From: PFJX01 sp964440155
GTDB taxonomy: Bacteria; Pseudomonadota; Gammaproteobacteria; Burkholderiales; Thiobacillaceae
DNA: 15,621 nucleotides
NCBI GenBank assembly: GCA_964440155.1
Contig: CAYTRH010000063.1
Coordinates: 1 to 15,621, forward strand
Direction: 5' to 3'
The notes under the pieces were generated by a model. That model was not told the origin of the DNA and did not search any database. It was given only the letters and a program-made list of their open reading frames with translations. This document shows, in pieces, positions 1 through 6,956 of the stretch. Numbering within the stretch: position 1 is the stretch's first letter; each line of letters starts with the position of its first letter. The translations under genes were made by a program, and so were the position numbers.

Positions 1-50
1 AAGAATAACGGAAACCGTCGCTTTTCGATATGATCGTCCGGGACGCTACA
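1..50. mobile_element. Candidate end of an insertion sequence
   Basis: The methyltransferase frame next door loses family similarity right after its IDDNE-HYL segment. From base 50 leftward the minus strand begins TGTAGCGTCCCGGACGATC, which reads neither as methylase nor as any recognised gene. The outermost bases are TG on that strand (CA on the plus strand), as in IS21-family termini. A transposon end that supplies the stop codon would explain the truncation. No transposase is visible because the window ends here, so the family is an inference. Confidence 0.35.
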
Positions 51-432
51 GGTAATGGCATTCGTTGTCATCGATGGTGATCCACAGCGAGCCATCCTCC
101 GAGAGCAGCCGCCGGATGATCTCCAACCGGTCGCGCATCAGCGAAAGCCAAATCGAATGCTCCAGCCCGTCGTCGTAATGGGTGAAGGCGCTGCCGGTGT
201 TGTAGGGCGGGTCGATGAACACGCATTTGACCTTGCCCGTAAATTCCGCCTCCAGCGCCTTCAACGCCAACAGGTTGTCGCCAAAGATCAGCCGGTTGTC
301 GAAGAGGTCGTTCTCGCTCACGCGGTGCTTGGCGTGGTAGGACTTGTCCGGGTCTTCGAGCAGGATGCGCGGTTCCAGCCTGGGGCGCTTGTCCTTGCCG
401 ATCCAGGTGAGTTCGAGTTTTTGCTTGCTCAT
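46..432 (-). pseudogene. Truncated DNA adenine methyltransferase (type III Mod-like, N-terminal part)
   Basis: This is the N-terminal 128 residues of a beta-class N6-adenine DNA methyltransferase, the type found as Mod subunits of type III restriction systems and in related phage-defence loci. The segment FGDNLLALKAL (residues 50-60) and the catalytic motif IV, DPPY at 74-77 followed by NTG, are clear, as is the later LWITIDDNE segment. Family members usually run several hundred residues and carry the SAM-binding FxGxG motif and the target-recognition region downstream; all of that is missing. The stop falls directly after HYL, where homologues continue, and the DNA beyond looks like a different element. 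The start ATG lies 17 bases after the ietS stop, so it would be co-transcribed. Activity is unlikely without the SAM-binding half. Confidence 0.75.
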
Positions 433-449
433 TCCATAGTCCGATTTGT

Positions 450-2798
450 TTACACCCGCGCGCGCGCGCGGGCCTGGGCACGGGCTTGCAGCATGGCCTG
501 CACTTGCGCGTAGAGCTGGGCGTCGACCTGCCCACGGTCGGCCAGCACCACAGCCAGTGCGTAAGGCTCGGCCTCATTGCGGTGCGCGTCTTGGGACCAT
601 GCGCTGTCTTGCCGGGTGACCACGACGAACGCCTTGTCGCCCCCGGCAGGTGCTTGCCTGAACGTCCAGCGGGAGACTTGCAGCGTGCCGTTCTTGCGGG
701 TGTCGTTGGGCAGCCAGCGGCCATTGCCGTGTTCACCCATGCCTTGTTCCCGGTTGCGTCGGAAGGCTTGCGTCACTTCGTCCAGGCTCTCGGCCACCAC
801 CATGGTGAACCAGAGCTTGGCGCGGCGATAGTCCAGCCGGGTGGTGCGCACTTCGGGGCTGTAGGCCAGCGCCACCGTGATTTCGCGGGCACGGCGCCCG
901 TTGGCCCAGAAGCTGGCCGGCACGGGCAGCTCGAAGAAGTGGTGTTGGTCGTTGCCGACGCGATCTTCCGCCAGCAAGGTCACCGTGTGGTCAAGCGAGC
1001 GGTAGAGTGCCGCGTCATCCACTCGCCCGTAGCCGGTGAGTTGCAGCAGCCGGTCCCGTCCTTTTGTGTCATCCGCGGGGTTTAGCAAGGTTTTGCAGGC
1101 TTTGGGCCAGCGGGCGTGCGCGCCAATCAGCGCCCGCAGCAGGTTCGGCGAGGCGTCGGGCACAGCGACCAGCAGGCGCACGGCCTTGTGCGCCACCTGC
1201 GGCGCGGCATAGCTGGTGCCAATGTCTTCCTTGAATGCTGGCCCCGAGGCAAACCCGCCGTTGAGCGATACGACCCCCAGCCCCGTATGGCGAGTGCTGC
1301 CGCCGGTACGCATCAGGGCGATGTTGCCCGCGTGCTCCACCACATCCGGCTTGATGGCGCCGTTGATGGAGGGCCCGCGTCGCGTCAACGGAAAAGGCTG
1401 GTTTTCCCGTGCAATGACGTGATCTTCAATGGTGTTGGGATACCTCTGTGCTTCGCGCGTGGCTTCGAACAGACTGATGCCGCCGACCGTGAGGACGTTG
1501 AGTGCCGTGGCCGGGTCCAGCAGCCGGGCATGTGCTTCGAACAGATAGTCGGGGTATTGCTCAAGGGCGTCTTGCGGGAGTTGGTCGAGTTGCATGTTGC
1601 CGGTCGGCACCACGAACAAAACACCCAGCTCGCGCGTAATACGATCCAGGGTATAGGCCAGCCCACGCACGTGCCGCCCGTCGTACACCTTGTTCAGGTC
1701 TCCGTAGCTCAGGTTGAACACCTTGCATCCATACTGCTCGTGCAGGTCGAGCACGGCTTCCTCGACCGCCTTCTCGACGAATTCCGTCTGATTCTGATCG
1801 TCGTCTTCGAATACCTTTCCCGAGAACAGGCGCAGTTGTGGGATGAACTGCCCTTGCTGAATCGCGCTGTGAACATCTCCATACAGTGCCAATCCGCCGA
1901 CAAAGGTGCCATGCCAATGGGGATTGGTGTCGTGGGGGCTGCGATGCGGCTGCAAATAGCCTTGCGCATCGCCAACGGCGGCGCCGAGTAGCGGGTGCCC
2001 CGAGGTCAGGCCAGAGTCGAGGACGGCAATCGCTGGCGCATCTGCGGACGGCGGATTGATGGTTGGAAACTGGTTGATGTCCGTGCGCAGCAGTTCGACG
2101 GCAACGCCCAGCCGTGGCGGCAGATCCACCGTGCGAACGTCGCGATGACGCAGCAGCTGCTCGGCCTGATCCCGATTGCAGCGCAAGCGCAGCATCACGA
2201 GAGAGGGTTGCTGAAGCTCGTCCAGTTTCTCGATGCAGAGATCCTGCAACCAGGCCACGAAGGCGCGGACCATGGCCTGACGCCTGTCTTGCCGCTCCTG
2301 AGGCCAGAGCTCGATATCGAGTGTGAACGGCGCATGCGCAGGAAACCCTTGCTCGCGCAGGGCGTTACCTGTTCGGTCTTCTGGTGTCCAGTGCTCAAAG
2401 TCTTGGATGGCGTAGAGCAGCTCCTTGCGCGTGACCCTGCCGTCTCGAGCCAGCGTGGCAAGACGCTGCTCGAATTCGCCCAGCCCAGCCTCGGTAGCGA
2501 AAGCCAGCACGACGGCGGCGTCCTCCTGACTGACGATTTCGACACCGGGGATCGCGTCGAAAGCCGGGACGCTTTTGTCCCCGGCATGCAGCCGGATCTT
2601 CAGCAGTTTGCGGTCATCGAAGCCGCCAATGTCGGCCTGTGCAGGATCCGTGAGGTGTGTCTTTGCAGCCTGGAGCTTTTGCCCAAGCGCCGCGCCATAG
2701 GCGCCCGGGTCAGCTGGCTTAAAGCCACCTCGATACGGTCGAGGATGGCGAGGATTGATCGGTGCTTCCCGCTCCAGGCGCAGGTGTTCATAGGCCAT
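450..2798 (-). CDS. ietS: IetS-like subtilisin-family (S8) serine protease
   Basis: A 782-residue subtilase. The catalytic triad is visible: Asp261 in AVLDSGL, His296 in HWHGTFVGG and Ser529 in GTSYAAPQ, with the oxyanion-hole Asn401 in VPTGN. Residues 1 to about 230 form an N-terminal region I do not recognise; about 250 residues follow the protease domain. There is no signal peptide, so it should act in the cytoplasm. It follows an AAA ATPase by 17 bases and has a strong AGGGGGAGG ribosome site. An S8 protease paired with this kind of ATPase is the composition of IetAS, first described as a plasmid-stability/incompatibility pair on Agrobacterium Ti plasmids and later reported as an anti-phage system. 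The pairing is seen directly; assignment to IetAS is from memory of the family. The C-terminus is an odd Ala-Arg repeat encoded by a CG tract. Confidence 0.82.
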   Translation of the reverse strand: MAYEHLRLEREAPINPRHPRPYRGGFKPADPGAYGAALGQKLQAAKTHLTDPAQADIGGFDDRKLLKIRLHAGDKSVPAFDAIPGVEIVSQEDAAVVLAFATEAGLGEFEQRLATLARDGRVTRKELLYAIQDFEHWTPEDRTGNALREQGFPAHAPFTLDIELWPQERQDRRQAMVRAFVAWLQDLCIEKLDELQQPSLVMLRLRCNRDQAEQLLRHRDVRTVDLPPRLGVAVELLRTDINQFPTINPPSADAPAIAVLDSGLTSGHPLLGAAVGDAQGYLQPHRSPHDTNPHWHGTFVGGLALYGDVHSAIQQGQFIPQLRLFSGKVFEDDDQNQTEFVEKAVEEAVLDLHEQYGCKVFNLSYGDLNKVYDGRHVRGLAYTLDRITRELGVLFVVPTGNMQLDQLPQDALEQYPDYLFEAHARLLDPATALNVLTVGGISLFEATREAQRYPNTIEDHVIARENQPFPLTRRGPSINGAIKPDVVEHAGNIALMRTGGSTRHTGLGVVSLNGGFASGPAFKEDIGTSYAAPQVAHKAVRLLVAVPDASPNLLRALIGAHARWPKACKTLLNPADDTKGRDRLLQLTGYGRVDDAALYRSLDHTVTLLAEDRVGNDQHHFFELPVPASFWANGRRAREITVALAYSPEVRTTRLDYRRAKLWFTMVVAESLDEVTQAFRRNREQGMGEHGNGRWLPNDTRKNGTLQVSRWTFRQAPAGGDKAFVVVTRQDSAWSQDAHRNEAEPYALAVVLADRGQVDAQLYAQVQAMLQARAQARARARV
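457..470. repeat. (CG)7 dinucleotide tract at the 3' end of ietS
   Basis: Fourteen bases of strictly alternating C and G, just before the ietS stop codon. They encode part of the alternating Ala-Arg tail of the protease. Slippage here would change only the last few residues or move the stop into the following methylase, so a regulatory role is doubtful. Confidence 0.6.
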
Positions 2799-2815
2799 GC
2801 CTCCCCCTCCATCGT

Positions 2816-3802
2816 TCAGTTCTTATGCCGGTACTCGCGGGCGAGCGCGGTATCCAGATGGCTTTTTTCCATGAACTCACGGCCAGACAGGATCATTTCC
2901 TTGACGGCCCGCCGTAGCACGCGCTCGATGTCGGCGTGCGACATACCCTTGAACATCGAGGCCACTTGCGCATCGTCGGCCTCGAAGTTGCGGCGGATGC
3001 CCGAAAGCTTGAGGGCGAGCAGGCGTTTGATCTGCTCCAGATTGGGCATTTCAAAGCGCACGACTTCATCGAAGCGCCGCCAAACGGCCTTGTCGAGCAG
3101 GGTTTCGTAGTTGGTCGTGGCGATGAGGATGCTCTCGCCCCGATACCCATCCATCATTTGCAGAACGGCGTTTACAGACCGCTTGAGTTCCCCATGATCG
3201 GCGCTATCCCCACGATCTTTGGTGAGCGCATCGAACTCGTCGAACAGCGCGACGACAGGCTGCTGTGCGATGTAGTCGAAAACCTTGCGCAGATTGGCGG
3301 CCGTTTCACCGAGAAACGATGAAATCACCGAGTCCAGGCGGACGAGGACGAGCGGCATGGACAGGGCGTTGGCAATGACCTCGGCTGCCAAGGTCTTGCC
3401 GCAACCGGGGGGACCGCAGAACAAGAGTTTCTGTGCGGGCTGCAGTCCGTAGGCGCGCAGGGTGTCGACCCGGTTGTGTTCCATGAGGATTTCTTCCAGC
3501 GCCGATTGTGTCGCATCGGACAGGATGATGTCTTTCTCCTCACGCACCACCGCGCGCTCTTCAAGCAGCGCGAGACCGTTGTCCTTGTTGGTCGGCAGAC
3601 TGGGAAGGCTATGCAATTTGCGGATACCGTTCCCTACGGTGGCATGCCCGCCGTAGAGCAGGCGCTCGAGGTCATTGGCAAGCAGGTGATGGTTCTTCTC
3701 CCGCTCTTCCTTGATGACGGCCTCGGATGCCGACCGAAAACCCGCGGCATCACCTTGAACTCCAGATTTAATGAGTTGCCGTAGCAACTTTCCGCTGGCC
3801 AT
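2816..3802 (-). CDS. ietA: IetA-like AAA ATPase, partner of the S8 protease
   Basis: A 328-residue AAA-family ATPase of the classical (FtsH/spastin-like) type. Walker A is GPPGCGKT at 130-137, Walker B VVALFDEFDAL at 183-193, sensor 1 ATTNYE at 228-233, and an arginine-finger candidate WRRFD at 241-245. An N-terminal helical region of about 90 residues precedes the ATPase core and could be the substrate- or partner-binding part. The start ATG is preceded by GGGAG at suitable spacing. The gene is followed 17 bases later by the subtilisin-like protease, which indicates an operon in which the ATPase recognises or delivers a trigger or substrate and the protease is the effector. This two-gene make-up fits IetAS. 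Its promoter, if separate, lies inside the remnant of the dinD-like gene just upstream; I could not pick out convincing -35 and -10 boxes. Confidence 0.83.
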   Translation of the reverse strand: MASGKLLRQLIKSGVQGDAAGFRSASEAVIKEEREKNHHLLANDLERLLYGGHATVGNGIRKLHSLPSLPTNKDNGLALLEERAVVREEKDIILSDATQSALEEILMEHNRVDTLRAYGLQPAQKLLFCGPPGCGKTLAAEVIANALSMPLVLVRLDSVISSFLGETAANLRKVFDYIAQQPVVALFDEFDALTKDRGDSADHGELKRSVNAVLQMMDGYRGESILIATTNYETLLDKAVWRRFDEVVRFEMPNLEQIKRLLALKLSGIRRNFEADDAQVASMFKGMSHADIERVLRRAVKEMILSGREFMEKSHLDTALAREYRHKN

Positions 3803-4179
3803 ATCTCAATCTCCCGGATGCTTGTGACGCACCATGCACTAACTGCACACGTATGAACAGCCAATAGGTTGGTGAAAAGTCTGCGCACCAGCTCCCGTGC
3901 AATGGTGAACAGCGTGCGCTCGTCGACCTGCCGCTGGCTACCGGAACCGAGCTCGACCATTTTGCCGGCATCGGCAAAATGGTGCTCCGGGGGATTTCCT
4001 GATGCTCTACAGGAGGCTATGGCCCGTTCGATGGCTTGCTCGAAGCGCCGCCACTGCCGGTAACCGAGCAGGGGTTGCAGCGCCCGCGCGCTCCAGTACT
4101 CCGCGCCATGCGCGTTGGTCTGCTTGAGGTCTTCGAACGATGGCCCGGCGATGGCGATGTCGGTTTTGTGTGTGCCCAT
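3634..4179 (-). pseudogene. DinD-like gene remnant (N-terminus only)
   Basis: The first 85 residues resemble the N-terminus of DinD (DNA-damage-inducible protein D): FEDLKQTNAHGAEYWSAR, LLGYRQWRRF, then EHHFADAGKMVELGSGSQR. In DinD the next segment is the conserved LSRYACYLIVQN region, followed by about 180 more residues. Here the match stops near base 3925 and the frame continues into sequence of no recognisable family, crossing the ietA start in another frame and stopping at 3634. I therefore read it as a gene cut by the arrival of the ietAS segment. It starts three bases after the DUF262 gene ends, so it once belonged to the same operon. Whether the 181-residue product is made is unknown. 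Confidence 0.65.
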
Positions 4180-4182
4180 GTG

Positions 4183-5898
4183 TCAGCTTAGTTGCGCAAT
4201 GCGCCAGACGGCGGTGGCGAGTCTGGCCAATTTGTTCTGGCGGGCGTCGATACGCTCGGGCGTCCAGTCTTCATTTTCCTCGGCGAGTTCGTGGGTGAGC
4301 TTGAGGCTGCTTTGTTCCAGAGCCGGGCGTTTGCTGGCGTAGGGCTGGTTGGCTATCGCCTTGTTTTTGCCCGCTTCGAGCATGACCATGTTGCCCAGCC
4401 GGTAGACGAAGTTTTCCAGATCGCGGTCGGAAAACGCCTTCCACCCGCCATGCGGCGATTGGGGCAGCACATGCTCGATGGTGTAGACGGCGGACTCGGG
4501 GTCGAAGTCGATGCCGCCGGCCTGCCGCTCCAGTTTGCACAGGATGTAGCGCACGACCTTGGCGTTGCGGCTTTGCGTGGTCTTGATGCTCTTGTCGGCG
4601 AAGTCGGCGCGAAAGGCGTCGTCGCTGCGGTAGACCGGGCGCAGGGTTTCGAGCACGTCGAGCAGGGTTTCCGCTTCGCCTTTGTGCAGCTTGAGCGCGG
4701 CGGTGTGATAGACGCGCTCCTGCTCGCCGGTGTGCTGGGCGCCGATGACGTTGTAGCGAAAGGCGATGACCACGGTGGCGCGCAGCAGGGCCTCGAAATC
4801 GGCATCCCCGAGCTTGCGCCGCGCGGCCATGAGCATGGGATAGGGCTGGCGCACGGAGAACATGCGCAGTTCCTGCGCGCTCTGCTTGCACGCGGGCAGC
4901 CATTGCGAGCCCTCGGGCTGGGTAAGGGCGAGATAGGCGTCGATGTCCTCGTCCATCTCCCGCAACAGGGCGAAAACGGCTTCGCGGCTTTGGATGCGAT
5001 TGCGGATGGTTTTGAACAGTTCGGACTGGCGAGCGAAGCTCTGCCGGCTGTTCCAGTGCATGCGCAGAAAGTCGGGGAAGCTCTCTTGTCCGAGGCGGCC
5101 GACCATTTTTTCCCACTGCCGTTCGAGTTCGTCCAGTTCGTGCGCAGATTCGCCGCCACGCGCGAGCACGGAGAACAGGTAATTCTTCAGCAGATCGGTG
5201 GCGGACAGGCGCACGCCGCGGGCGTTGAGCGTTTCAAACACCTTGTAGGCATTGAGCTCGTCGGCCACGGTGATGACCGTGAAGAAGAGCTTGTCGCTCA
5301 TGGTGTCGATGAACCGTGCCAGCGCCATGCCCTGATCCGGCGCGTCCTTGACGTGCTCGCGCAGCCGGCGCTCGAACCACTCAAAGCCCCTGCGCATGGC
5401 GTGGGTGGAAGCGGGAAACCCGCGCTGTGGCAAATGGTCGGCCAGCGTGACCAGGTAGTCGCGGTAATAGGCATCGTTGTTGCGGTTGAGCGAAAGCTTG
5501 TTGCGCGTGATGAGGGTGACGGGGTCGAGATAGCCGATGTAGGTCGCGCGCAGCTGATCGAGCCGCTTTTGGTTGGCTTCGGCATTCTTGCCTTCGCTGA
5601 CGAGCTTGCCGAGTAGCCGCATGGCGGCCAGCACGATCAGGCTGGATGTGGTCAGCCGCTGCTGGCCATCGATGACTTCGAATTCCCGATTGTCGGCAGT
5701 CTGCAACACGAGATAACCCATGTAGTGCGCAGGCTCGCCATCGGGCGGCAGTGTGCCCAGCAGGTCGGCCCAAAGGTCTTCCCAGTGTTCTTCGTCCCAG
5801 GAGTAGTCGCGCTGGAAACGGGGAATGCGGTAGGTCAAACCGTTACCGAGCAGTTCGCGGTAGGTGCGGTTGGCGGTGCTGAAATTGGTTGCGGCCAT
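4183..5898 (-). CDS. DUF262/DUF1524 protein (GmrSD-like nuclease family)
   Basis: A 571-residue protein with the DUF262 fold at its N-terminus: IPRFQRDYSW at 25-34 and the diagnostic IDGQQRLTT at 76-84, a ParB/Srx-like NTP-dependent site. The C-terminus carries a DUF1524 HNH-type nuclease signature, IEHVLPQ (His476) followed by RLGNMVML near 500 and a KNKAIANQPYASK stretch. This single-chain arrangement matches GmrSD-type enzymes, best known for restricting modified phage DNA. I chose the ATG at 5898, where the DUF262 similarity begins and which has AGGA upstream; a frame-compatible start at 5943 would overlap the helicase fragment. All key motifs are intact. It lies 11 bases after the truncated helicase gene, and with the remnant dinD it forms the older part of this defence island. 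The modification it recognises cannot be told from sequence. Confidence 0.82.
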   Translation of the reverse strand: MAATNFSTANRTYRELLGNGLTYRIPRFQRDYSWDEEHWEDLWADLLGTLPPDGEPAHYMGYLVLQTADNREFEVIDGQQRLTTSSLIVLAAMRLLGKLVSEGKNAEANQKRLDQLRATYIGYLDPVTLITRNKLSLNRNNDAYYRDYLVTLADHLPQRGFPASTHAMRRGFEWFERRLREHVKDAPDQGMALARFIDTMSDKLFFTVITVADELNAYKVFETLNARGVRLSATDLLKNYLFSVLARGGESAHELDELERQWEKMVGRLGQESFPDFLRMHWNSRQSFARQSELFKTIRNRIQSREAVFALLREMDEDIDAYLALTQPEGSQWLPACKQSAQELRMFSVRQPYPMLMAARRKLGDADFEALLRATVVIAFRYNVIGAQHTGEQERVYHTAALKLHKGEAETLLDVLETLRPVYRSDDAFRADFADKSIKTTQSRNAKVVRYILCKLERQAGGIDFDPESAVYTIEHVLPQSPHGGWKAFSDRDLENFVYRLGNMVMLEAGKNKAIANQPYASKRPALEQSSLKLTHELAEENEDWTPERIDARQNKLARLATAVWRIAQLS

Positions 5899-5909
5899 GT
5901 GTGTTTTTC

Positions 5910-6419
5910 CTATTGCAATTCCCATTCGACGACCAAGTCCCACGCGATCGCCTCGATGTCGTCCGATTTAGATTTGGCGAATTGATACGAGCAGATCACC
6001 GGGCCATGCGGGTTGAGGAAGGGCTGCACCGTGCCCGATTTCTTCAGCGCGTTGTAGCTTTTGCCTTCGAGGATCAACCCCTCCAGGCTGAACTTGTCCT
6101 GCAGTTCCTGATGCCACTGTTTGCGCAGATTGGCTGGGACGATGATGAGTACCCTCCGCCGCCGCTCGGCCCAGCGTTGAGCGATGACGAGGCCCGCCTC
6201 GATGGTCTTGCCCAGGCCCACTTCGTCCGCAAGGATGACACCGCGCGAAAGCGGGTTGCGGCAGGCGAACAGGGCGGCATCGACCTGATGCGGGTTGACA
6301 TCCACTTGCGAATCGACCCGCGTCGAGGCCAGCGACTCCACGGTATCGCCCGCCGCGCGGCGGGTGAGCAGCCACGCGACGTACTGGCTTTGATGCGGCG
6401 TCAGTCGTGGTTGCGCCAT
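5910..6419 (-). pseudogene. Truncated SNF2-type helicase
   Basis: Encodes 169 residues with the N-terminal features of a large SNF2-like DEAD/DEAH helicase: NPHQVDAALFACRNPLSRG, Walker A in LADEVGLGKTIEAGL (about 64-78), motif Ia IIVPANLRKQW at 92-102, and ICSYQFAKSK. Homologues continue WDLVV-IDEAHRLRN (Walker B); here WDLVV (160-164) is followed by EWELQ and a stop. Everything from motif II onward, normally several hundred residues, is missing, so ATP hydrolysis and translocation are not expected. The stop is clean and the DUF262 start codon comes 11 bases later, as in an intact operon, which suggests an internal deletion that kept the original 3' end. The start at 6419 fits the family's N-terminus; longer upstream frames overlap the excisionase-like gene. 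Confidence 0.75.
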
Positions 6420-6451
6420 TTCCTGCCCTCGGGCTTGGTCTCGTTGATGCG

Positions 6452-6631
6452 TTAGGCGATCCACTGATCCAGTTCGGAGCGCCGGAAGCGCCAGGTGCCA
6501 CCGAGCTTGAACGCGGGAATCCCGCCGCTTGCCGCGAGCCGGTAGATCGTGCGGCTGCCTGCCTTGAGGTAGGTCGCGAGTTCGTCCAGGGTCAGGATGT
6601 CGCCACCAGGCTCTGCCATTGCCGTTGCCAT
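6452..6631 (-). CDS. Excisionase-family helix-turn-helix protein
   Basis: A small DNA-binding protein (59 residues from the ATG at 6631, 55 from the one at 6619) with the excisionase/MerR-type winged HTH: LTLDELATYLKAGSRTIYRL, then GGIPAFKLGGTWRFRRSELDQWI. The K-x-G-x-x-W-R-F-R-R wing is diagnostic of the Xis-like HTH family. Such proteins serve as excision factors of integrative elements, but many stand-alone copies head defence operons and probably regulate them. It lies 32 bases before the helicase fragment in the same direction. No integrase is in the window. The open frame runs back to 6814, but that extension is low-complexity and unlike the family, so I use a downstream start. The ribosome site is weak. 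Confidence 0.72.
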   Translation of the reverse strand: MATAMAEPGGDILTLDELATYLKAGSRTIYRLAASGGIPAFKLGGTWRFRRSELDQWIA

Positions 6632-6722
6632 GCGGATGCTGAATTCGGGTTGCCAAGTATTGCAGGTTCTTCCGCATGCCGGCGATGCCGGCCGGTCAGG
6701 GCCGACTCGAACGAGAGCCCGG

Positions 6723-6892
6723 AAACCGCAGTTGAACGCGACCGGGTGTGCGCTTGGCGCGTTGCATGGCAGGGGCGGCAAGCATGCAGGCGGGTGGCTG
6801 GCGGGCTCAGCCACCGGGTGGCCTAGAACGAAGGCAGATACCCCTCATCCATAGCGGCATCACAAGGGTGGAGCTGCGTTCAACTGCGGTTT
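6723..6892. repeat. 17-bp perfect inverted repeat around a 136-base interior
   Basis: The left arm, AAACCGCAGTTGAACGC at 6723-6739, returns exactly as its reverse complement at 6876-6892. Matching weakens but does not vanish for about 15 bases outside the arms. The 170-bp size would fit a short non-autonomous element, a scar of a lost transposon, or a large RNA stem. No target-site duplication is obvious. Confidence 0.6.
6793..6815. other. Stem-loop downstream of modC
   Basis: GGTGGCTG and CAGCCACC form an 8-bp perfect stem with a 7-base loop. It lies about 140 bases past the modC stop. No run of T follows on either strand, so an intrinsic terminator is not supported; an mRNA 3' structure is possible. 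Confidence 0.35.
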
Positions 6893-6956
6893 TCAGGTTG
6901 ATTCGTTTCGATCATCGGCACGACCCTTCCGATATCGGCCACGACGGACATCGCAT

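Larger units (their letters stand above)
6632..6956. other. Gene-free boundary between the nif-mod cluster and the defence island
   Basis: About 325 bases between the modC stop and the excisionase-like start. I see no supported gene, tRNA or classical terminator. It contains a perfect 17-bp inverted repeat (6723-6739 with 6876-6892), an 8-bp stem-loop within it (6793-6815), a GCCGGC-GAT-GCCGGC repeat (6678-6692) and a 10-bp palindrome CCGATATCGG (6929-6938). The promoter of the defence operon should be here, but no clear -35/-10 pair stands out. Confidence 0.6.

Noticed and set aside
1116..3110. Long plus-strand frames opposite ietS and ietA
   Set aside because: Composition typical of antisense frames and no recognisable motifs; the minus strand encodes intact protease and ATPase active sites.
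4192..5616. Plus-strand open frame of 474 codons opposite the DUF262 gene
   Set aside because: Shadow of a GC-rich coding strand; the opposite strand carries conserved DUF262 and DUF1524 motifs.
6680..6725. Possible tRNA T-arm (GTTCGAGTC on the minus strand) as an attachment site for the island
   Set aside because: The flanking bases do not form the 5-bp T stem and no anticodon or acceptor stem can be drawn.
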